From contig JAZNNR010000017.1 of assembly GCA_045580325.1 (NCBI GenBank), forward strand, positions 25,439-89,438: a stretch of 64,000 bases of DNA, in the 5' to 3' direction. Every line of letters starts with the position of its first letter. Position 1 is the first letter of the stretch. This DNA is from SIG672 sp045580325. GTDB taxonomy: Bacteria; Bacillota; Clostridia; Oscillospirales; CAG-272. This document shows positions 48,754 to 55,899 of this stretch, piece by piece. Under the pieces are notes generated by a model. It searched no databases. It had not been told where the DNA came from and saw only the letters and a program-made list of their open reading frames with translations. The position numbers and the translations under genes are program-made.

Positions 48754-48890
48754 AGTTTTGTCCTCCTTGATCTTAAAGAAGAGTATAGATCCTCTCTTAC
48801 CTATAAAGACAACCTTTTTTGCGTTTTATTACCACACAATTTGCACTATTTACAAAAAGTTCACACACTATGCATAAACCACGCAAAATC

Positions 48891-50009
48891 TCAGTTGAAT
48901 TTAGTACATTCATCACACACGTACCATTTTTCTCCGTCAAAATGGCATATTATCTCAAACTTTTCCTTGCCAACCTTAAATAAAAAGTATGCTTCATAAT
49001 AATATTCACCATCTCGTTTTTCAGAAAAACGAGTAGATTCTTTGAACGATATGTCGTCCTCGCTTTTTCCCGTCTTTTCAAACGCTTCGCTGTTTACAAG
49101 ATAAGAATACGCCGTTTTATAATCATCTGCTTCTTTAATTACGTTATTTTCTATCCAGATACTCAACGCCGCCATAGCGATAACAAACACGGCAACAATA
49201 ATCAAAACCGTTATTATAAGCCCTTTGTTTTTTCTTTTTACCGCCTTTGTTCTTTCGGGTGCGATGTATTCGTTGATATTTTTCACTGTAAGCGCGGTTC
49301 CTTTATACGTCTCACCAAGTTGCTTTTTAGGAACAACTGCCGTATTAGCGACAAAATCTCCTATTGATCTTCCTGTACCGAGCATTACTATCCAATCCAC
49401 CTGTACGGCGAAGAAGAAAATATCACGCACGAAAATCTGCCAAGCTTTTGCTTTTTCTGCCGTTTGCCTGTTCAGCACGGTAAGCCCGAAGATTCTTTTA
49501 CCTATACTACGTCCTCCAAAGATCAGATCTCTTAGTGAAACGAGCAACGGAAAAAGCAACATAACGAAAACGGTCAAAAGTATTTTTGAGTCATTTGCCG
49601 CTTCTTCGTTTGGAAGCAACAACGACGGAACAAACGAAAGCAGTATAAGCTCCAAAAACCCTATAATGTTCCAATCTATAATAAAAGCAAACATTCTTTT
49701 TATCTTGACGCTAGCAGTCGCATGAAGGTCTATTCTTCTCAAATATTCATATTTTTCATTGATCTGCTTTATCGCTTCGGGATCAATTACTTCATCATTT
49801 AGATATTTTCCTGCCATAAGCTCTTCGGGTCTTACCTCTAATATTTCCGCAAGGCGGAAGAGAATTTCGACACGCGGTTTGGACTCTCCGTTTTCCCATT
49901 TCGAGACCGCAGCGGGAGTAATATTCAGTTCTTTTGCGATGTCTGCCTGCGTAAATCCTTTTTTCTCACGTAGCGAACACACGAAATTTCCGAAATTATA
50001 ATCGTTCAA
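48891..50009 (-). CDS. XRE-type transcription regulator fused to an RDD membrane domain
   Basis: 372 residues from TTG 50009, which has AGGAG 8 nt upstream. An ATG at 50027 lies only about 8 nt after the predicted transcription start, so its leader would be too short. N-terminal HTH_3 ('LREKKGFTQADIAKELNITPAAVSKWENGESKPRVEIL' region), then an RDD domain of four helices with 'IKRMFAFIIDWNIIG' and 'GGRSIGKRIFGLTVLNR', another helix ('LIITVLIIVAVFVIAMAAL') and an external C-terminal domain of about 85 residues. The layout suggests a membrane-tethered sensor-repressor. Promoter at 50042-50070 with a palindrome upstream. Confidence 0.82.
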   Translation of the reverse strand: MNDYNFGNFVCSLREKKGFTQADIAKELNITPAAVSKWENGESKPRVEILFRLAEILEVRPEELMAGKYLNDEVIDPEAIKQINEKYEYLRRIDLHATASVKIKRMFAFIIDWNIIGFLELILLSFVPSLLLPNEEAANDSKILLTVFVMLLFPLLVSLRDLIFGGRSIGKRIFGLTVLNRQTAEKAKAWQIFVRDIFFFAVQVDWIVMLGTGRSIGDFVANTAVVPKKQLGETYKGTALTVKNINEYIAPERTKAVKRKNKGLIITVLIIVAVFVIAMAALSIWIENNVIKEADDYKTAYSYLVNSEAFEKTGKSEDDISFKESTRFSEKRDGEYYYEAYFLFKVGKEKFEIICHFDGEKWYVCDECTKFN

Positions 50010-50041
50010 AAAGATCACTCCTGTCATGTGAAGTCCCTTTA

Positions 50042-50070
50042 ATTATAGACCAAAACACCTTGAAAGTCAA
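50042..50070 (-). promoter_or_regulatory. Promoter of the XRE-RDD gene
   Basis: Minus strand: TTGACT (50070-50065), 17-bp spacer, TATAAT (50047-50042). Confidence 0.82.
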
Positions 50071-50084
50071 CAAAAAGCATATTG

Positions 50085-50100
50085 AATATCAGTTGATATT
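50085..50100. promoter_or_regulatory. Palindrome AATATC-AGTT-GATATT, possible operator
   Basis: Lies 15-30 bp upstream of the -35 box of the XRE-RDD gene and could be an autoregulatory site; no other copy was recognised. Confidence 0.35.
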
Positions 50101-50111
50101 GCTTTTTAAAA

Positions 50112-50139
50112 CAAAAAACAGAGAATTTTACTTCTCTGT
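50112..50139 (-). terminator. Terminator of the divIC operon
   Basis: ACAGAGAA, 6-nt loop, TTCTCTGT followed by T6 on the minus strand. Confidence 0.8.
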
Positions 50140-50216
50140 CCTTTGACTGTATAGAAAAATCCAATACCTTATTTTGTTTCAATTTGAATTACTCGCGCTT
50201 TAAGCTTTTCTTAAAA

Positions 50217-50495
50217 TTATTTACCGTAACCGCCAAAATAGAATATTTTTTCGCCCGGCATATGATAGCCAAGACGCTCGCGCGCGATTTTCGCCACGTA
50301 CTCGTCGTCGATTTCTCTTTCAAGCTCGTGCTTTAGTTCATCGACCTCGTCCTTATAATCTGTAAGGAGCTCCTGAAGCTCGTCATAGTCGTCGCGCAGG
50401 TCGTTAAGTCTGCTTTGCAGTCCGACGATAGTCGCCACCGAGCCGACTATAAGAAAAACAAAAAGCATTATAACAAAAAAGTTTCCTCTTTTCAT
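50217..50495 (-). CDS. divIC: Septum formation initiator DivIC/FtsB family
   Basis: 92 residues: short basic N-terminus, one helix ('FFVIMLFVFLIVGSVATIV'), a coiled coil ('LNDLRDDYDELQELLTDYKDEVDELKHELE' region, heptad pattern) and 'YVAKIARERLGYHMPGEKIFYF', the family signature. Part of the DivIB-DivIC-FtsL divisome complex. Its place at the end of the spoVB-yabQ cluster matches Bacillus. Confidence 0.93.
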   Translation of the reverse strand: MKRGNFFVIMLFVFLIVGSVATIVGLQSRLNDLRDDYDELQELLTDYKDEVDELKHELEREIDDEYVAKIARERLGYHMPGEKIFYFGGYGK

Positions 50496-50530
50496 TTTAA
50501 GATCTCCTGTTTCTTTAATACTTTCGCATT

Positions 50531-51040
50531 TTATTTTTTCATAAATCCGTAAGACGCGCTCTTTGCAAACGTCCTCAGATGTTTTTTCGTTTTAGCTCTC
50601 TCGATCTTCAGATATATACTTCCAAACAGTAAGGAAATGACGTGAAAGAGCGCACCAAGCGCCCGTTTTACCGTCCTGATAACAAACTTTATCGGCGGAA
50701 GTATGATCCTTCTGAGAATATATTTTACAGCGCCTATTATCTTCTCGGAAAGGGAGATAACAAGGCGTCCGAGCGTTTTTCTGTATACATAAAACCCGAC
50801 GATACCGCCCGCAAAGGCAAATCCGCGCACCCGACCGCTGTTGAGTGCATAGAAAAGCACGGCGTAGACAACTCCGCAAAAGACCATAAAGAAAAAGTCT
50901 TCAAAATGCCAGAGTATCGGGATCTTTATCGCTATTCGACGTATGCGGAAAATATCGTAGAGCGCGCCTGCAACAAATCCGAACACCGCCGACAGAAAGA
51001 GAAGCTGTGCAAGGGCGATATGGGAAAGCTCTCCTATCAC
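50531..51040 (-). CDS. yabQ: Spore cortex protein YabQ
   Basis: 169 residues with an N-terminal hydrophobic domain of about four helices ('LFLSAVFGFVAGALYDIFRIRR', 'FFFMVFCGVVYAVLFYA') typical of YabQ, and a basic C-terminal part. YabQ localises to the outer forespore membrane and is required for cortex formation. ATG overlaps the yabP stop by 4 nt. Confidence 0.9.
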   Translation of the reverse strand: MIGELSHIALAQLLFLSAVFGFVAGALYDIFRIRRIAIKIPILWHFEDFFFMVFCGVVYAVLFYALNSGRVRGFAFAGGIVGFYVYRKTLGRLVISLSEKIIGAVKYILRRIILPPIKFVIRTVKRALGALFHVISLLFGSIYLKIERAKTKKHLRTFAKSASYGFMKK

Positions 51041-51330
51041 GCGCGTCTTCCGCCTTTGAAAATAGAGCCAAGACGCTTTGCGCCCTGCTTTTTGTCCGAG
51101 TAAGCAAGCACGTTTATCTTACCTGTGATAACGACCTCGCCGCTGTCTATATCCATCTTCATTATCTGAAGATCCTCACCCTCTACGCTTATCACGGCAT
51201 ACTGCGAGTCGAGTATTGCCGAGACCTCGTCAAAGCTGATTATATTACTGACCCCCGTAAGAGTAAGTGTTTTTCTGTTTTCTATCGTCGCGTTGCCGTA
51301 TGAGATCTTTTCGCTCTCTTCCCTATTCAT
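51037..51330 (-). CDS. yabP: Sporulation protein YabP
   Basis: 97 residues; 'ENRKTLTLTGVSNIISFDEVSAIL' and 'GEVVITGKINVLAYS' are the family motifs (YabP/YqfC). GGAGGT precedes the ATG. Translationally coupled to yabQ. Confidence 0.92.
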   Translation of the reverse strand: MNREESEKISYGNATIENRKTLTLTGVSNIISFDEVSAILDSQYAVISVEGEDLQIMKMDIDSGEVVITGKINVLAYSDKKQGAKRLGSIFKGGRRA

Positions 51331-51426
51331 ACCCTTTTTACCTCCGAAATATAAAAAACATTATTATCTGCTTAATTTTATTCGGATTTTTCGGGATTTA
51401 TGCCGATACAGAGCCTTAGAGGCGTT

Positions 51427-51672
51427 TTACTCGGTAATTATCTCGTACATCGTGTCGGCTTCGTTTTTCGGAACGTTATCGCGCACGTCGCGCACTCTGA
51501 ATCTGAGCGTTTTTGCGCCGAAAATTATCTCGACAATATCGCCTTCCTTGACGTTATAGGAAGCCTTTACTCTTTTTCCGTTTACAACGACGTGCTCGCC
51601 GTCGCAGGCGTCATTTGCGACCGTTCTGCGCTTGATTATACGCGACACCTTTAAAAATTTATCTATTCTCAT
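51427..51672 (-). CDS. rqcP: S4-domain ribosome quality control factor RqcP
   Basis: 81 residues. 'MRIDKFLKVSRIIKRRTVANDAC' and 'VVVNGKRVKASYNVKEGDIVEI' form the S4 fold of YabO/Hsp15. RqcP works with RqcH on stalled 50S subunits to add alanine tails to incomplete peptides. ATG overlaps the mazG stop by 4 nt. Confidence 0.92.
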   Translation of the reverse strand: MRIDKFLKVSRIIKRRTVANDACDGEHVVVNGKRVKASYNVKEGDIVEIIFGAKTLRFRVRDVRDNVPKNEADTMYEIITE

Positions 51673-52328
51673 TTACTTGTATTTTCCTCTTGTCTTTTTT
51701 CGTCTATCATCTTTTCACAGGCATCGTAAAGAGCCTTTTCACCGTCAATATCGCACTCCTTGCATATCGAAGCGGTGAGCAGAAGAAGCTGACCGACCTT
51801 TTCCTCGAGTGTGGTCTTGTCAAGTCCTGACTTTGCCGCCTTGGAAGCGAGCTTTTCGGCACGCATAAGCGAAGGAAGTGCTCGGGACACGCTGTCCATC
51901 GTCTCGACGGGAGTCTTCTGCTTCTTTTCCTTCATCTTGATCTTATCCCAGTTTTCGAGCACCTTTTCAGAGGTGTCCGCCTCTACGTCGGCAAAAATGT
52001 GCGGATGGCGGATTATCAGCTTTTTGCAAACGTCGTTGCACACGTCGTCAAAGTTAAAATATCCATTCTCCTGCGCTATACGAGCGTGAAAAACGACCTG
52101 AAGAAGCAGATCTCCAAGCTCCTCGCGCATAAGAGTCATATCCTCGTTATCTATTGCTTCGACAACCTCATAAGTTTCCTCGATAAGATTTTTTCTTATA
52201 GACTTATGCGTCTGCTCGATATCCCAAGGGCAACCGCCGGGAGCGCGGAGTATGCGCATTATTTCAACAAGGTCCTCGATTTTGTGCTGGCTTTTGTTTT
52301 TTAAGATCTCGATTTCGTTCATTTTCAA
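51669..52328 (-). CDS. mazG: Nucleoside triphosphate pyrophosphohydrolase MazG
   Basis: 219 residues, starting TTG 52328 with AAAGGA 6-7 nt upstream (an ATG follows two codons later). 'LRAPGGCPWDIEQTHKSIRKNLIEETYEVVEAI' and 'LREELGDLLLQVVFHARIA' are the MazG metal-binding motifs (ExxE...ExxD); only the YabN C-terminal half is present, without the methylase domain of Bacillus YabN. Hydrolyses aberrant NTPs. It overlaps the end of spoVB by 65 nt. Confidence 0.92.
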   Translation of the reverse strand: MKMNEIEILKNKSQHKIEDLVEIMRILRAPGGCPWDIEQTHKSIRKNLIEETYEVVEAIDNEDMTLMREELGDLLLQVVFHARIAQENGYFNFDDVCNDVCKKLIIRHPHIFADVEADTSEKVLENWDKIKMKEKKQKTPVETMDSVSRALPSLMRAEKLASKAAKSGLDKTTLEEKVGQLLLLTASICKECDIDGEKALYDACEKMIDEKRQEENTSK

Positions 52329-53949
52329 ATAAATTCCTTTCGCTGCTTTTAACGAGCTTTAGTTTTTCAAATATCCCAAGTATCCTTTCTCCGCGCGGAA
52401 GCATTAAGATCTCCTCGCTTGAAAGATACCTTGTAAGCATAATAATTATAAAGTATATCGCCGCCGCAAGTGCGATGGATATAATACACGCAATATTTTC
52501 TCCCGTATGTACCGCCATTTTTGCATAGGCATAGGATGCGCTGTATGCAGACACAAGAGAAGCAAAAAGCGGACTTGTAAACGTTTTAAAGAATTTCGGC
52601 TTTTCTTTCATTTCGCGGTAGATAAATACGAAATTTATCGCACAAACGGTGAAATAGCAAAGGAAGGTGCTCATCGGCGTGCCTTTTACCGAGAAACGCT
52701 CGATAAAGATCGGGCAGAATATTATTTTGACTGCCGCGCCTGCAAACATAGAAAAGACGGGCACGAGCGGTCTGCCGAGAGCCTGTAAAAGTGCATTTGT
52801 AACGGTTGCAAAAGCAAGAAATATCACCGAGGGCGCGAGAAGCTCGAGCAGCGGATATGCCGCCTGTGCTAAAGCATCATCGAAAAGAAGCCGCAGTATC
52901 GGACCTGCGAGCGCACAAAGTCCCATAGCACACGGAAATGCTATCAGCGCGGTAGTGCGTAGCGAAACCGACACACACGACGTTGCCCTCTTATTATCCC
53001 CTGCCGAGATCGCTCCCGCGATATAGGGAACGACAGTACTCGCTATCGGAGTTATCAGAACTATCGGGAGATTGAAAAGGGGTACGGCAAGAGCGGTATA
53101 ATTTCCGTAAGCCGCATTTGCCGCCGCATAGCTGAGTCCCGCTCTTACAAGCGCGTGCATAACTATCACAAGGTCGAGCGTGTTCGACATACTAAGCACC
53201 GACGCTGAAAATGTTATCGGAAGCGCCGCTTTTATAAGTGATTTTAGTATCGAGCGTCTGCTGCCCGAGGGGAGTGTGTCATATACCGTTTCGTAGTATT
53301 TTTCGCTTCTGAAAAATATTGCGGTGCCAGCGAGGTAAAAGAATGCCAGTGCCATACCTATCGAGAGCCCGATTGCCGCTCCTGCCGCGGCTTTTTCATA
53401 TCCAAGACCCTTTTTTATTGCCGCAGATGCGAGAAATATTCCAAATCCGAGCTTCCCCGCCGCCTCGGCTATCTGCGATACGGCTGTCGGGAGCATATAC
53501 TGATGACCTTGGAAATATCCCCTGAAAACGCTTATTGCGGTAACGAAAAAAAGTGTCGGAGATATTGCCTTTATCGAAAGCGCCGCCGATGGATTTCCGA
53601 GTACCTTTGCGAAAAAGTCGGAGAAAAGGAACATCGCAAGGCTGCCGAGCGTTCCGACTGCGAAAAACATCGCCGAGGCTGTTGAAAATATCTTTTTTAC
53701 TCGCGTGCGGTTGCCGAGAGTCCTTGCCTGCGAAACGAGCATGGATATTGCCACGGGCAACCCTGCCGTTGACAGCATATAAAAGAAGGTGTATATCGTA
53801 TACGCCGAGTTAAAATAGCCCATTCCCTCGCTTTTTATGAGGTTTGTAAGCGGGATTTTATATACAAGGCCTATTACCTTTACCACAGCTCCCGCAAGCG
53901 CAAGCACGAGCGCTCCCGAAAGCAGTATGTGTTTCTTTTTAGGATTCAA
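52264..53949 (-). CDS. spoVB: SpoVB/YabM-like MOP-family polysaccharide flippase
   Basis: 561 residues starting TTG 53949, with GAGGAA nine bases upstream. About 14 helices; N-terminus 'LSGALVLALAGAVVKVIGLVYKIPLTNLIKSEGMG' region is typical of SpoVB/YabM, 'PIASTVVPYIAGA' lies mid-protein. It would flip lipid-linked sugars for the spore cortex or envelope. The last 40 residues are charged and overlap mazG, suggesting the tail is dispensable. It heads the yabM-yabN-yabO-yabP-yabQ-divIC order of Bacillus. Confidence 0.9.
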   Translation of the reverse strand: MNPKKKHILLSGALVLALAGAVVKVIGLVYKIPLTNLIKSEGMGYFNSAYTIYTFFYMLSTAGLPVAISMLVSQARTLGNRTRVKKIFSTASAMFFAVGTLGSLAMFLFSDFFAKVLGNPSAALSIKAISPTLFFVTAISVFRGYFQGHQYMLPTAVSQIAEAAGKLGFGIFLASAAIKKGLGYEKAAAGAAIGLSIGMALAFFYLAGTAIFFRSEKYYETVYDTLPSGSRRSILKSLIKAALPITFSASVLSMSNTLDLVIVMHALVRAGLSYAAANAAYGNYTALAVPLFNLPIVLITPIASTVVPYIAGAISAGDNKRATSCVSVSLRTTALIAFPCAMGLCALAGPILRLLFDDALAQAAYPLLELLAPSVIFLAFATVTNALLQALGRPLVPVFSMFAGAAVKIIFCPIFIERFSVKGTPMSTFLCYFTVCAINFVFIYREMKEKPKFFKTFTSPLFASLVSAYSASYAYAKMAVHTGENIACIISIALAAAIYFIIIMLTRYLSSEEILMLPRGERILGIFEKLKLVKSSERNLFENERNRDLKKQKPAQNRGPC

Positions 53950-54057
53950 AACAAACAGTTCCTCACTTTCTTTTGCTTTTGTGATCAGAAAATGACGTCC
54001 TGTGCTTTATTTCTCCGTATAAATCTTTATACAGTCATTTATATTCGAGCCTACGGC

Positions 54058-55569
54058 TTATTTATTACCGTCAGCAGCTCTTGCCTCGTCAAGACGGGCG
54101 TAAAAATCGCGTATCTTCTCAAAATATTCCCTTCTTATCGTTTCGCTGTTTTCTACCGAAAGATATTCGTAGGGGTATTTGGGCATAAAGTAGCGTTCTA
54201 TCATATTATGCTCGCGGTCGACCATCTTTGTAACCGAGCCTGCACCGACAGCAAATATCGTGTGAAGCTCCTCCATAATGTAGATATTATATTTCCCCTC
54301 ACATTCGGGGAGCGCAAATCCTACGTTCTCAAGATTTCCGACCGTATTCTTCTGCTTATACAGGTAATAAGGCAAGTATCCCGAGCTTTTTGCCTTGAGC
54401 TGTGAATAATCGACGCTCTTTCTTACGTCGCCGCCGGGTGCAGAGTAAACGTCTGCTCCGATCTTTGCGACGTCTGCCGCCTTTTTCACGCAGAAGGTAT
54501 GTACGGTAAAGTTCTCGGGGCGAAGGGCAAGTACCTCATCGACCGAGCGCGAAAAGCTCCTGTAGCCCTCACCGGGCAGTCCTGCGATAAGATCGGTGTT
54601 TATATATTTTATCCCGCCCTCACGCGCAATTTCGTACGCCTTAAAGAAATCTGCAGCCGTATGTCTTCTGCCTATTCCTTCAAGAACGGTATCGTTGAGC
54701 GTCTGCGGATTTATGCTTATTCTCGTAACGCCGTGCTCTTTTATTACTCTTATTTTTTCGGCGTCTATCGTGTCGGGACGTCCTGCCTCGACGGTATATT
54801 CCTCGAGAAGCGAAACGTCCGTGTTTTCCTCGATCTTTGAGAGCAGAATATCAAGCTGAGAAGCGCTGAGCGTTGTCGGTGTTCCGCCGCCTATATATAC
54901 GGTAGAAAGCCTTAGTCCGCGCTCTCTTATTACCTCGAAAACTCCGTCAAGATCGAGAAGAAGTCTGTCGAGATATTCGGGGATCATCGAAAGGAGTCTT
55001 TTTGTCGCAAACGAAATAAACGAGCAGTAGGCGCATCTTGTCGGGCAAAAGGGGATAGAAATATAAAGACTGCAGCTATCCTTTGGCATCGCCTCTATGA
55101 TTTTTGCCTCATTTATCGTGATATTTGTAAGAAGAGCCGCCTTTTTCGTACTGAGCAGGTATTCGTTTCGCAGAATTTTTCTTATCTGAACGCTGTCATA
55201 CCCCTCGTCATAGATCTTTCTTGCGATCTTTGAAGGGCGTATTCCCGTGAGTATTCCCCAGGGCGGAATATGCGCGAAAAACTTTGTTCCCGCCTCAAAT
55301 ATTGCCTTACCCACGACCACTTTCGAGAGGTCAACGAAGGTCTTTTTCTTCTTTTTGAGCTCGGTACACTCGCCTGTTGCGACAGCCTCGCCCATTTTTA
55401 TCTGCGCCCACGCAGAAAGGGAGTCCTCGGACTCGGTAAAATCAACAGTTACGACGGGAATATCGTCGGTTATCTCTTCGTTTTCCGAGAATTTAGAGCC
55501 GGGAAAAAATATAAGACATAGCGTTTGAACGTAATACGGACTAATGTTTCCGTTGATTATAAGTTTCAT
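54058..55569 (-). CDS. hemZ: Radical SAM coproporphyrinogen dehydrogenase-like protein HemZ
   Basis: 503 residues from ATG 55569 (GAAAGG upstream; the longer frame runs into repeat DNA). An N-terminal domain with 'HIPPWGILTGIRPSKIA' specific to HemZ, then the radical SAM core: 'SIPFCPTRCAYCSFIS' with the CxxxCxYC cluster, 'YIGGGTPTTL', 'EAGRPDTI', 'INPQTLND', 'GLPGE', and C-terminal 'FAVGAGSVTKM'. HemZ is related to HemN; whether it makes protoporphyrinogen or acts on another substrate in anaerobes is uncertain. Confidence 0.9.
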   Translation of the reverse strand: MKLIINGNISPYYVQTLCLIFFPGSKFSENEEITDDIPVVTVDFTESEDSLSAWAQIKMGEAVATGECTELKKKKKTFVDLSKVVVGKAIFEAGTKFFAHIPPWGILTGIRPSKIARKIYDEGYDSVQIRKILRNEYLLSTKKAALLTNITINEAKIIEAMPKDSCSLYISIPFCPTRCAYCSFISFATKRLLSMIPEYLDRLLLDLDGVFEVIRERGLRLSTVYIGGGTPTTLSASQLDILLSKIEENTDVSLLEEYTVEAGRPDTIDAEKIRVIKEHGVTRISINPQTLNDTVLEGIGRRHTAADFFKAYEIAREGGIKYINTDLIAGLPGEGYRSFSRSVDEVLALRPENFTVHTFCVKKAADVAKIGADVYSAPGGDVRKSVDYSQLKAKSSGYLPYYLYKQKNTVGNLENVGFALPECEGKYNIYIMEELHTIFAVGAGSVTKMVDREHNMIERYFMPKYPYEYLSVENSETIRREYFEKIRDFYARLDEARAADGNK

Positions 55570-55589
55570 TTTTATAGCCTTTCGATTGA

Positions 55590-55880
55590 TATTTTGCGGA
55601 AACCCTTTTTGAAAAAAGGGGTTTCCACACCTTCCCAAAAACTTTTCTGAAAGAAAAACATGTGGTAGGGGAGCATTCCATATGCTCCCGCAAAACGGGC
55701 GGATATGGAATCTGCCCCTACAAACTAGGGATCAGTTTTTAAATAAAGCTCTTGATAAAGTCCTAAGTTGTTTAGTATGGCTTTTTCTCGAAAAAAAGCA
55801 TTCCTTTATCCGAGGGGCGCAATTTGCACTTTTCGCGTCAGCGAAAAGTCGGACGGCTGTCCGACAGCGAAATTGCGAGG
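55590..55880. repeat. Intergenic hairpin repeats between hemZ and tex
   Basis: GGAAACCCtttttgaaaaaaGGGTTTCC-type hairpin with 'AAAAACTTTTCTGAAAG'; then GTAGGGGAGC-attccatat-GCTCCC (55666-55689) and an oppositely oriented relative at about 55696-55722 with the same ATTCCATAT loop; then the complex repeat below. Confidence 0.75.
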
Positions 55881-55899
55881 CGACACCTACGGTGTCGGC
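55812..55899 (-). repeat. Two-hairpin repeat overlapping the tex stop codon
   Basis: Minus-strand homologue of the third unit at 2967-3062. Hairpin CGACACC-gta-GGTGTCG (55897-55881) contains the tex stop codon; inner block GCAATTT...AAATTGC (55819-55876) encloses CGGAC/GTCCG and CTTTTCGC/GCGAAAAG. Differences from the unit at 2967 are largely compensatory. Confidence 0.8.
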
